A stretch of 64,000 bases of DNA from UBA4665 sp036388555. Lineage in GTDB: Bacteria; Patescibacteriota; Saccharimonadia; Saccharimonadales; UBA4665. The notes below the pieces were generated by a model. It was given only the letters and a program-made list of their open reading frames with translations, was not told the origin of the DNA and did not search any database. Below, in pieces: positions 43,650 through 51,117 of this stretch. The position numbers and the translations under genes were made by a program. Numbering within the stretch: position 1 is the first letter of the stretch; each line of letters opens with the position of its first letter. The stretch is from contig DASVRP010000013.1 of the NCBI GenBank assembly GCA_036388555.1, forward strand, positions 1 through 64,000. The letters run 5' to 3'.

Positions 43650-45857
43650 ATGGCCTCACCCGTAGTTATCGTGTCCAACCGGTTACCGATCAGCGTCAAA
43701 AAGATTGACGGCCGGCTGGAGTATTATCCAAGCGTCGGCGGTCTTGCCACGGGCCTGGCGTCCTACGTCAACGACAAGCGCAACAAATGGATCGGGTGGC
43801 CGGGCATCCCGAGTGACGGCCTGACCAAATCTGAGCGCGAAGATATCGCCGTCGAACTGCGTAAAAGTAACTGCTACCCGGTATTTCTGACCCAGAAACA
43901 GCTAGATAACTTCTATAATGGCTACAGCAATTCGATCCTCTGGCCGGTGTTCCACGACCTGCCGGTAAGCCCGGAGGCATTAGCCAGGCATGATGCTTAC
44001 TGGCGGGCCTACCGATCGGTCAATTCGGCTTTCGCCGGAGTCGTGCTGGCACTCAGCGATGCCCGCAGCACCATCTGGATACACGACTACCAGCTGCTTA
44101 CCCTGCCCGGGCTGCTGCGGGCGGTCCGTCCGAAATCCAAAGTCGGGTTCTTTCTGCACATCCCATTCCCGAGCCTTAAGCACTTCAGCAAGATCCCCAG
44201 TGCGAAGCAGCTGTTGATCGGGACGCTGGGCGCCGACCTGATGGGGCTGCATACCCGCAGCTACGCCGCCAACTATCTGCAGGCCTGCCAGGAGTTGACA
44301 CGCGAGATCGTCAGCGGCGACCAGGTAATGCACGGCACGCACAGCACCCGCGTCGGAGATTTTCCGATCAGCATCGATTACGACCGCTTCACAAAAGCCC
44401 GCCAGCTCGAAGGCGTCAAAAAGGAACTGCGTAAACACCGTGCCAAGTACAAAGGCCTGAAGGTGATCCTGACGGTCGACCGGCTTGACCCGACCAAGGG
44501 ACTGGCCGAACGCCTGGAAGCCTACCAGGAATTCCTACGCCGCACGCCCGCCCTGCACGGCAAGGTCATCATGGTGATGCTGGCAGTGCCTTCCCGGACA
44601 GAGATCGATGAATACAAGAAACTCCGTGAACGGGTCGAGAAGCTGGTCGTGGATATTACCACAGAGTTCGGTACCCGGAAGTGGCAACCGCTCGATTATA
44701 TGTACACCACGATGCCCGTCGAATCGGTGACGGCGCTGTATCAGGTCGCCGACATCGCCTTCATCACGCCGCTCCGCGACGGGATGAATCTGGTTGCCAA
44801 GGAATATGTGGCTTCGCGGCCGAACCGCGACGGCGTACTGATATTGAGTAGTACGGCCGGGGCCGCCCAGGAGCTGACCGACGCGCTGCTCGTCAACCCC
44901 CGCCGTCCCGAGTCACTCGTCGAAGCATTGACGAGTGCCGTCAGGATGCCGAAGCGCGAACTGACCCGCCGCATCACCCGCATGCATGACCATGTTGCCA
45001 GCCATACCGTACAGCACTGGGCCGGTAGCTTCATGCAGACCCTGCAGAAGCCGGTACCAGGCACCTCGCGGCCGACACATGTTCTGAAACCTGAGCGTGC
45101 CGAAGCTGTGGCAGCCCAGTTCAAGGCGGCCGCCTGCCCGGTCATTTTACTTGATTACGACGGCGTGCTGGCGCCGCATGTCAGCGATCCGGCCAAGGCT
45201 GCGCCATCTGCTGATATCCTGAAGGTATTAGGAAAGCTCAGCAGGCATCCGCATGCCCAGTTGGCGATCATCAGCGGCCGCGGGCGCAAAGAGCTCGGTG
45301 AGTGGATGGGCGGGCTGCCGATCAGCCTGGTAGCCGAGCACGGCGCCCAGATGCGACTAGCCGCGGCCAAATCGTGGACACGCCTGACGGACGTTGATTC
45401 GCAGTGGCAGGATGAGGTCATCCCGATCATGGAGAAGTATGCTGCCAATACGCCTGGAGCCTTCGTGGAGACGAAGAACTTTTCGCTCGTCTGGCACTAC
45501 CGCGCGGCGTCACCGTATTACGCCCAGAAGCACCTCGTCGTCCTGCGCCGGATCCTACGGCCGCTAGCTGCGGCCCACGGGCTCGGAGTTTACAATGGCA
45601 ACAAGATCCTCGAGGTCAAGCCGGAAGATATCAACAAGGGCGCCGCGGTAACCCGGCTGCTCGCCCGTTTCACCGGACCGGACAAACGCCCGGATTTCAT
45701 CCTATGCATCGGCGATGACTACACCGACGAAGATATGTTCGAAGCACTGCCGGTAGACGCCAACACGGTCAAAGTCGGCCGTGGCAGCACAGCGGCGCGC
45801 TATCGGGTGCAGTCGCCCGAAGATGTCTATCAGCTTCTGAAACGGCTGTCCGAATAG
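43650..45857 (+). CDS. Bifunctional trehalose-6-phosphate synthase/phosphatase
   Basis: 735 aa from the ATG at 43650, where VVIVSNRLPISV starts as in OtsA; a TATAAC at 43634-43639 argues against the longer frame from 43626. The N-terminal GT20 domain (about 1-465) makes trehalose-6-phosphate from UDP-glucose and glucose-6-phosphate: DYQLLTLPGLLR, LDPTKGLAERLEAY, TPLRDGMNLVAKEYVA. The C-terminal HAD phosphatase domain (about 490-730) has LLDYDGVLAPHV with the nucleophile Asp, LAIISGRGRKEL and CIGDDYTDEDMFEAL. The fusion yields trehalose, a stress protectant, and is one of very few biosynthetic genes here. Confidence 0.93.
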   Translation: MASPVVIVSNRLPISVKKIDGRLEYYPSVGGLATGLASYVNDKRNKWIGWPGIPSDGLTKSEREDIAVELRKSNCYPVFLTQKQLDNFYNGYSNSILWPVFHDLPVSPEALARHDAYWRAYRSVNSAFAGVVLALSDARSTIWIHDYQLLTLPGLLRAVRPKSKVGFFLHIPFPSLKHFSKIPSAKQLLIGTLGADLMGLHTRSYAANYLQACQELTREIVSGDQVMHGTHSTRVGDFPISIDYDRFTKARQLEGVKKELRKHRAKYKGLKVILTVDRLDPTKGLAERLEAYQEFLRRTPALHGKVIMVMLAVPSRTEIDEYKKLRERVEKLVVDITTEFGTRKWQPLDYMYTTMPVESVTALYQVADIAFITPLRDGMNLVAKEYVASRPNRDGVLILSSTAGAAQELTDALLVNPRRPESLVEALTSAVRMPKRELTRRITRMHDHVASHTVQHWAGSFMQTLQKPVPGTSRPTHVLKPERAEAVAAQFKAAACPVILLDYDGVLAPHVSDPAKAAPSADILKVLGKLSRHPHAQLAIISGRGRKELGEWMGGLPISLVAEHGAQMRLAAAKSWTRLTDVDSQWQDEVIPIMEKYAANTPGAFVETKNFSLVWHYRAASPYYAQKHLVVLRRILRPLAAAHGLGVYNGNKILEVKPEDINKGAAVTRLLARFTGPDKRPDFILCIGDDYTDEDMFEALPVDANTVKVGRGSTAARYRVQSPEDVYQLLKRLSE

Positions 45858-45873
45858 CCCACGGCAGGCTAGC

Positions 45874-46797
45874 TCATGATGCGTCCGGCTTCAGAGGCTG
45901 ACGCGTGCGCCGGACCAATCGCTGGCAGTGCGGACAGGTGTGCGTCCCCCGCCCCGCGACGCGGGACTTCTCGATGATAGCGCCGCAGCGCGGACAAGGT
46001 TGGCCCTCGCGCCGGAAGACGTTGGCGAACGTAAGGTATTTGCCTGGTCTGCCCTCGGCGTCGACATAATGCTGGTCGGTTGATCCGCCTTTGTCGATAC
46101 TGAGCTGCAGGACGTCACGCAGCGCCTTGTGCAGGGCTTTGACCTTTGCATCGCTGACATCCTTCACCAGTGTTGACGGATGAATCTTGGCACCCCACAG
46201 GCTCTCATCGGCATATATATTACCGACCCCGGCCAGCACCGTTTGGTCGAGGAGTGCGGCCTTGATATTGGTATTTTTCCGACGCTGCAGACGGTCACGC
46301 ATGACCTGCCAGTTGAACTCGTCGCCCAGCGGCTCCGGCCCGACCCGTTTCATGAAGTCGATCATCGGCACCTCGGCCGTCGGCAGCAGCCGTACCCAAC
46401 CGAACTTGCGCTGGTCATTGAAGAACAGATGAGCGCCGTTATCGAAGGTGAATGTTACCCGTGTCGACCGGTCCGGCAGCTCGCCGACCAGGCTGGCGTT
46501 CGGGTGGCCAGCCCCGAAACGCACCGCCTCCCCGGCATCGGGCGCGCTACGGTAGACGAGCTGTCCGGTCATCTTCAAGTGGATGACCAGGCTGTATCTG
46601 GTACCCAGCTCTATCAGCAGGACTTTGGCACGGCGCGTCACCGCGACGACCCGGGCGCCGACCAGGAACTCCTGGACATCATGTGGCGCGTTCGGGAAGC
46701 TCTTTTCATTGTCAGTCTCTGCTGCAGTAATCGTCAGGCCCGGCAGAAGCCGCGACAAACCGCGCATGACAGTTTCAACTTCCGGTAATTCAGGCAT
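45874..46797 (-). CDS. mutM: Formamidopyrimidine-DNA glycosylase
   Basis: 307 aa from the ATG at 46797, because the catalytic N-terminal Pro requires the start MPELPEVETVMRGL; a frame open 46 codons upstream is ignored. The helix-two-turn-helix (VLAGVGNIYADESLWGAKIHP) and a complete C-terminal zinc finger (CPRCGAIIEKS, THTCPHC) are present. MutM excises 8-oxoguanine and nicks the strand. It is convergent with the trehalose gene. Confidence 0.95.
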   Translation of the reverse strand: MPELPEVETVMRGLSRLLPGLTITAAETDNEKSFPNAPHDVQEFLVGARVVAVTRRAKVLLIELGTRYSLVIHLKMTGQLVYRSAPDAGEAVRFGAGHPNASLVGELPDRSTRVTFTFDNGAHLFFNDQRKFGWVRLLPTAEVPMIDFMKRVGPEPLGDEFNWQVMRDRLQRRKNTNIKAALLDQTVLAGVGNIYADESLWGAKIHPSTLVKDVSDAKVKALHKALRDVLQLSIDKGGSTDQHYVDAEGRPGKYLTFANVFRREGQPCPRCGAIIEKSRVAGRGTHTCPHCQRLVRRTRQPLKPDAS

Positions 46798-46874
46798 GTT
46801 ACTACTGTAGCAGAATCCGCCCAAGCCCTGCTGTGTCTTGCAGGACACTGTAAGATGCCCGATACTGGTAAGGT

Positions 46875-47114
46875 ATGACGAATTCCCTTTTTGATATCCT
46901 GGCAAACCGCAGTTACGATGAACCCGATGAGGCACTTGCTATCAAGAGCTTCGTCCTCGAGACGTTCGGCAAAGCCGTAGCCGTCACCGTCCGCGACAAG
47001 GAGATCATCGTGACGGCCCAGGGTGCAGCCTTCACCAATGCACTGCGCATGCAGACAAGGCAGATCGCCCGGGCCGCAGATACCGAGAAACGCCTGGTGT
47101 TCCGGATTGCCTAA
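46875..47114 (+). CDS. Small DUF721/DciA-like protein
   Basis: 79 aa. The C-terminal part (IIVTAQGAAFTNALRMQTRQ, KRLVFRIA) resembles the core of DUF721/DciA proteins, which help load the replicative helicase, but it is shorter than usual. An AAGGT sits just before the ATG. It overlaps the end of the HAD gene by 4 nt. Confidence 0.55.
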   Translation: MTNSLFDILANRSYDEPDEALAIKSFVLETFGKAVAVTVRDKEIIVTAQGAAFTNALRMQTRQIARAADTEKRLVFRIA

Positions 47115-47680
47115 CCCAGGATCTCTTCGATCTCGGCCTTGAACTGGTCAAAATCCTTATACCAGATGGCCTGCATGCCTGTGTCGCGGGCCCCGGTACA
47201 GTAACGCTCCTGGTCATCGATGAACAGACATTCCTGCGGTTCGACTTCAAGCTTTTCAGCAATGTCCCTATATGCGCCAGCCTGTGGCTTGACCATCCCG
47301 GTCTGATAAGACAGGGCCACAGCATCGAATAACTTCGTCTTCTCCTCGCCGAACAGCTGTATCAATCGGTCAGCGCCTGCATTAGACAGGAGCCCGATAC
47401 TGTACTTCGGCTTTAGTTCTGTTGCGATAAGGTCAAAGAGAGGTTCGTTCGGTGCGTTGCGTTCGACTGCCTGCCGGAACTTTTCGGCGGTAATGCCAGC
47501 CATCTCAGTTATCCGGCGTACGAAATCACTATAGTCCAAACGGCCACCGTCTACCTGTTTGCGTAAATCCGACGCTTCTCTGGTGTAGTCAGTATCATGA
47601 CCGAAATGATTCAGCTTGAATGACAACCATCCTTCAGTCGTCAGGACGCCGAAGCAATCAAATATAATAGAGCGGATCAT
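47111..47680 (-). CDS. HAD-superfamily hydrolase
   Basis: 189 aa. Motif I IIFDCFGVLT supplies the nucleophile Asp; motif II SIGLLSNAG; motif III Lys in GMVKPQAGAY; motif IV CLFIDDQERY. It belongs to the YihX-like group acting on small phosphorylated metabolites; substrate unknown. TATACT (47687-47692) with TCGACG 17 bp upstream lies 6 nt before the ATG, so the message is probably leaderless. Confidence 0.85.
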   Translation of the reverse strand: MIRSIIFDCFGVLTTEGWLSFKLNHFGHDTDYTREASDLRKQVDGGRLDYSDFVRRITEMAGITAEKFRQAVERNAPNEPLFDLIATELKPKYSIGLLSNAGADRLIQLFGEEKTKLFDAVALSYQTGMVKPQAGAYRDIAEKLEVEPQECLFIDDQERYCTGARDTGMQAIWYKDFDQFKAEIEEILG

Positions 47681-47686
47681 GTGTTC

Positions 47687-47715
47687 AGTATAAGGGTATC
47701 TAGCCGCAGCGTCGA
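47687..47715 (-). promoter_or_regulatory. Promoter of a leaderless HAD gene
   Basis: Minus strand TCGACG (47710-47715), 17 bp, TATACT (47687-47692). Close in sequence to the two enzyme-cluster promoters but without their spacer dyad. Confidence 0.55.
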
Positions 47716-48267
47716 CTAGCGCAAGGTACCGTCGACCAACGTGTTGTAGTCTGGGACCTGGGCGATGAACAGGCTGCGGATGACGGTGGTCTTGCCCTTG
47801 AAGGTAGCAGTGCCGTTACATGAGGTGGACCAGAAGCGCTGGATATCGCGGCCGCCGTCCTTGACGGACATGACATAGCGCTTGCCGGTAGCGCAGAAAC
47901 CGCGCTCGTCAGCGAGGCTCTTATCGGTAACGCCATTGGTGTAGCCGTTGAGCTGCAGGGCGCGCAGGAAATCGGCATAGGCTTCTGGATTGTTCGGATA
48001 AGATCTGGTCGTCATCAGGTTGCCCTGGTAGCCGGCGAATGTCTCGAGCACGGTCTCCGTGCTGCCGACGGTGATGCGGGATTCTTTGTGTGACTGGTCG
48101 GCCTGCACCGGCCCGCGGGTCGTCATCTGGACGACGACATTGGTGTTGGCATAGTCGACCAGCTGTTTCTGGGTCGGCGCAGCTTCGTCGCCACCGCCAC
48201 GAAAAATCAGGACAAACACGAAGATGAGCAGTCCGATGGTGATGAGGAATCCGATAATAAACTTCAT
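47716..48267 (-). CDS. Membrane-anchored protein of unknown function
   Basis: 183 aa from the ATG at 48267; a GTG four codons earlier is possible. One N-terminal transmembrane helix (FIIGFLITIGLLIFVFVLIF) then an exported domain of about 155 residues with a Cys pair (GFCATGKRY and STSCNGT). It may fold outside the membrane with one disulfide. No family recognised. Confidence 0.65.
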   Translation of the reverse strand: MKFIIGFLITIGLLIFVFVLIFRGGGDEAAPTQKQLVDYANTNVVVQMTTRGPVQADQSHKESRITVGSTETVLETFAGYQGNLMTTRSYPNNPEAYADFLRALQLNGYTNGVTDKSLADERGFCATGKRYVMSVKDGGRDIQRFWSTSCNGTATFKGKTTVIRSLFIAQVPDYNTLVDGTLR

Positions 48268-48364
48268 GATGGTATGCACCTCGCCTTTGTACTAAGCGTG
48301 TGTCATTATCATATCACATACTACATATAAATGCAATAGTGTTTGTGTTATACGCGGTTACGGC

Positions 48365-48613
48365 CTACGAAGGTCCGAACGGAGGTATCGTACCGCTGCG
48401 CTGCAAGGCGATATATCCTGCGGATGGCATGACCCGGCCTCTCAGCTCATTCCATGATCGTGGTCGGCGGCCTGTCATCTCACGGAGTACGACCTGCCCG
48501 GCGTCAGAGGCCGCCTGCAGATGCAGTTCAATATCTTCAATCCCATCATGAACATATGTTGGATCTTCCGGATTCCCCCGTTCTTCGTCGTGGTTCATCG
48601 TTCCCATAGCCAT
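48365..48613 (-). CDS. Small unknown protein
   Basis: 82 aa. Supported mainly by GGAGGG 5 nt before the ATG. Polar N-terminus (NHDEERGNPEDPTYV), then a helical stretch. No recognised domain. Confidence 0.5.
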   Translation of the reverse strand: MAMGTMNHDEERGNPEDPTYVHDGIEDIELHLQAASDAGQVVLREMTGRRPRSWNELRGRVMPSAGYIALQRSGTIPPFGPS

Positions 48614-48711
48614 AGGCTCCCTCCGTTTACGTGCTATATGCAGACATGAGCCTGCGCCCTCTATCTGACTGCAAGTGTGAAAGATTCCGTCTGCGCCGTC
48701 TGTAAAAATTC

Positions 48712-49164
48712 TTATGATTTTACAGGAGAATTGAGGATATCAATAAATTCAGGCGGATATTTGAAGGCCAATCGAACCGCTGCCTCAGGCTTTGAGACCC
48801 ATGCATACTCGGTATTCTCTTCGCTGAGCACGATCCGGCTGCCTGCCGGAATCGACACGCTGTATATCATCAATATCAGGCCGACCTGCTGCGTATCGGA
48901 AATCGGAATCTCGATATTGGAGACGACGGCACTCAGGAAGGTAACGTCTGAGATATCGGTTACGCCTGTCTCCTCCGCTATTTCACGGGCAAGCGTCTGC
49001 TTGATGTCGCCACCCTGCTGCACCCGGCCGCCGGGAATGTCCCAGTGGGCTTCATCTGTCTTACGCAAAAATCTGCTCGGATCAGCTTTGAGGACCAGTA
49101 CTTCGCCCCGATCATTGGTGATCAGGGCTTTGGCGCCGACATGGAAGAGTTTTTCGTTCGCCAT
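48712..49164 (-). CDS. NUDIX hydrolase
   Basis: 150 aa. The Nudix box is GGRVQQGGDIKQTLAREIAE followed by ETGV; the first Glu of the consensus is Asp here, the catalytic REIAEE is intact. DIPGG precedes it. These enzymes cleave nucleoside diphosphates linked to other groups, including oxidised nucleotides. Start overlaps the region downstream of the small membrane protein. Confidence 0.87.
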   Translation of the reverse strand: MANEKLFHVGAKALITNDRGEVLVLKADPSRFLRKTDEAHWDIPGGRVQQGGDIKQTLAREIAEETGVTDISDVTFLSAVVSNIEIPISDTQQVGLILMIYSVSIPAGSRIVLSEENTEYAWVSKPEAAVRLAFKYPPEFIDILNSPVKS

Positions 49165-49172
49165 GATGCCGG

Positions 49173-49445
49173 TCAGTTACAGATCTCGTTATTACTGCCA
49201 AGTATCTGTGTAAGCGATTTGTTGTCACAGACCTTGCTCTTAAGGTCGAGACTTTGCCGCGTCTGGTCCTGGATACTGTTGATCCGGCTCGTAACGTCCT
49301 GGGTGAAGGTGATGACTTTGTAGGCCAGAAAGCCAAGGATAGCCAGCATGGCGATAATCATGAAGAAGAAGATACCCAGCATGATTTTGATGCCACGGAG
49401 CTGACGCTGCAGTTTGTCTACGGAGCGGAGTAATTGTTCGTCCAT
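49173..49445 (-). CDS. Small single-span membrane protein with coiled coil
   Basis: 90 aa. An N-terminal amphipathic helix (RSVDKLQRQLRGIKIM), one transmembrane segment (LGIFFFMIIAMLAILGFLAY) and a polar C-terminal helix with two Cys (SKVCDNKSL, NNEICN). Unknown function, located between the aldo/keto reductase and NUDIX genes. Confidence 0.6.
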   Translation of the reverse strand: MDEQLLRSVDKLQRQLRGIKIMLGIFFFMIIAMLAILGFLAYKVITFTQDVTSRINSIQDQTRQSLDLKSKVCDNKSLTQILGSNNEICN

Positions 49446-49473
49446 GATGTCTATAGTACAGGATTCCGCACCA

Positions 49474-50316
49474 TTATTCGACGTCGGTCGGATTCCAGTT
49501 GGTCCGGTGGTCCTGGTCGAGGTGTTTGAGCTGGGTCATGTCATCCTTGTCGAGTTCGAAGTCGAAGATGTCGATGTTCTGTTCGATACGCTCTTTGTTG
49601 GCGGATTTCGTCAGGCAGACGACGCCGTAGTCGATGCACCAGCGCAGCATGATCTGCTGGACCGTCTTGCCATGCTTGGCGGCGATGGCCTTCAGTGTCG
49701 GATCGTCGAAGAAGTGCCCTTCGGCCAACGGCGTATAGGCTTCCACGATGATGCCATTGTCCTTGCAGTACTCGACGAGAGCCGGCTGCTGCAGCGCGAC
49801 GCTGAGCTCAACTTGGTTGACGGCTGGCTTGACCTTGCAGGCCTTAAGCAGCTCGGTCAGGTGGTCGACAGTGTAATTACTGACACCGATGGCTGTCGCC
49901 TTGCCGGCTTCGTGCAGTTTCTCCAGCTCCAGCCAGGCTTCGGCCCGTGTCTCGGTGACCGGGAAATGGAGCAACAAGAGGTCGACGTAATCCGTCCGGA
50001 GCTTCTTGAGTGATTCAGCGAAGCTGGGCGCGACCAGCTCGGCCTCCATGTTCTCAGTCCATATCTTGGTCGTGATGAACAGCTCCTCACGGTCGACGCC
50101 ACTGTTGGCGATGGCTTCGCCAAGATATTGCTCGTTGGCATAGATCTGGGCATCGTCGAAGTGCACGTATCCGGCGTCGAGTGCGAACTGCACGGCATCG
50201 ACGCACTCATCGCGATCGGCATTCCGCCACAGCCCGAAGCCGATCTGCGGGATCGGGGCACCCGTATTCATGATGAGTTCCGGGATGTCTGGTAATGTGT
50301 CTTCTGTTGCAGCCAT
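49474..50316 (-). CDS. Aldo/keto reductase
   Basis: 280 aa, complete. The catalytic tetrad can be placed: Asp and Tyr in HFDDAQIYANEQYLG, Lys in FITTKIW, His in LLLLHFP. NADPH-binding residues are in the C-terminal part (LTKSANKERIEQNIDIFDFE). It reduces aldehydes or ketones; substrate unknown. A close paralogue lies 6 bp upstream. Confidence 0.9.
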   Translation of the reverse strand: MAATEDTLPDIPELIMNTGAPIPQIGFGLWRNADRDECVDAVQFALDAGYVHFDDAQIYANEQYLGEAIANSGVDREELFITTKIWTENMEAELVAPSFAESLKKLRTDYVDLLLLHFPVTETRAEAWLELEKLHEAGKATAIGVSNYTVDHLTELLKACKVKPAVNQVELSVALQQPALVEYCKDNGIIVEAYTPLAEGHFFDDPTLKAIAAKHGKTVQQIMLRWCIDYGVVCLTKSANKERIEQNIDIFDFELDKDDMTQLKHLDQDHRTNWNPTDVE

Positions 50317-50322
50317 ATTGCC

Positions 50323-51117
50323 TTATGGTACATGGACGGGCGACCAACAGGTGCGCAAATTCTTATTGAGCGATCTCAACCGTTCCATGTCTCCCCCGTC
50401 CAGCTTGAAATCGAAGATGTCGATATTCTGGGCGATCCGGTCCTGATGGGTCGATTTCGGCAGCGGTATGGTGTCCTGCTCGATGCACCAGCGCAGCATG
50501 ACCTGGGTCGGCGACTTTCCGTACTTGCGGCCGATTTCCGCCAGCACCGGGTCGTCCAGTCCCCTGCCATGTGCCAGCGGCGAATACGCCTCAACTAGTA
50601 TCCCGTTTTCCCGGCAGTAGGCCAGCAGTTCCGGTTGCTGCAGATAGACATGGAGCTCGACCTGGTTCACGGCCGGCGTGATGTGGGCATATGTCTTGAG
50701 TTGTTCGAGGTGGCGGATCGTGTAATTGCTGACGCCGATCGCCCGGGCGTATCCGAGCTTGGCGACTTCCTCGAGTTCCAGCCAGGCATTTTTACGAAGT
50801 ACTGGCAGCGGAAAATGCAGGAGCAGCAGGTCGATGTAGTCAGTCTGCAGCTTGTGCAGCGAGTCGATGGTACTGAGATGCAGCTTCCGGCGTGGGTAAT
50901 TCTTCAGGTGGATCTTGCTGGTGATGAACAGCTCATTCCGTCTCAGTCCGGACGTCTTGAGTGCCATGCCAAGGTACTGCTCGTTCTGGTAGATCTGCGC
51001 TGTGTCGAAATGCCGATAGCCGGCTGCGAGCGCCCATAGCACCGCCTGGATACATTCCGCCTTGTCGCGGTTCTGCCAGAGGCCGAAACCGATCGGTGGA
51101 ATAGCTGTCTTTATAAT
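50323..51117 (-). CDS. Aldo/keto reductase paralogue without a normal start codon
   Basis: The frame is homologous to the neighbouring reductase from IPPIGFGLWQNRDKAE onward, and the tetrad is intact (DTAQIYQNEQYLG, FITSKIH, LLLLHFP). In-frame TGA lies at 51118-51120, and no ATG, GTG or TTG occurs until GTG at 51042, which would remove the first strand and cofactor loop. Possible starts are ATT (51117) or ATA, overlapping the polA stop. Compared with its paralogue about 20 N-terminal residues are missing. It is either a duplicate that lost its 5' end or a gene using a rare start. Confidence 0.7.
   Translation of the reverse strand: MIKTAIPPIGFGLWQNRDKAECIQAVLWALAAGYRHFDTAQIYQNEQYLGMALKTSGLRRNELFITSKIHLKNYPRRKLHLSTIDSLHKLQTDYIDLLLLHFPLPVLRKNAWLELEEVAKLGYARAIGVSNYTIRHLEQLKTYAHITPAVNQVELHVYLQQPELLAYCRENGILVEAYSPLAHGRGLDDPVLAEIGRKYGKSPTQVMLRWCIEQDTIPLPKSTHQDRIAQNIDIFDFKLDGGDMERLRSLNKNLRTCWSPVHVP

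Noticed and set aside
45874..46935. 353-codon version of mutM
   Set aside because: The catalytic Pro must follow the initiator Met directly, which fixes the start at 46797.
48700..48725. CTGTAAAA/TTTTACAG inverted repeat as a terminator for the NUDIX gene
   Set aside because: The stem is AT-only apart from its ends, the loop contains the stop codon, and no U-run follows.
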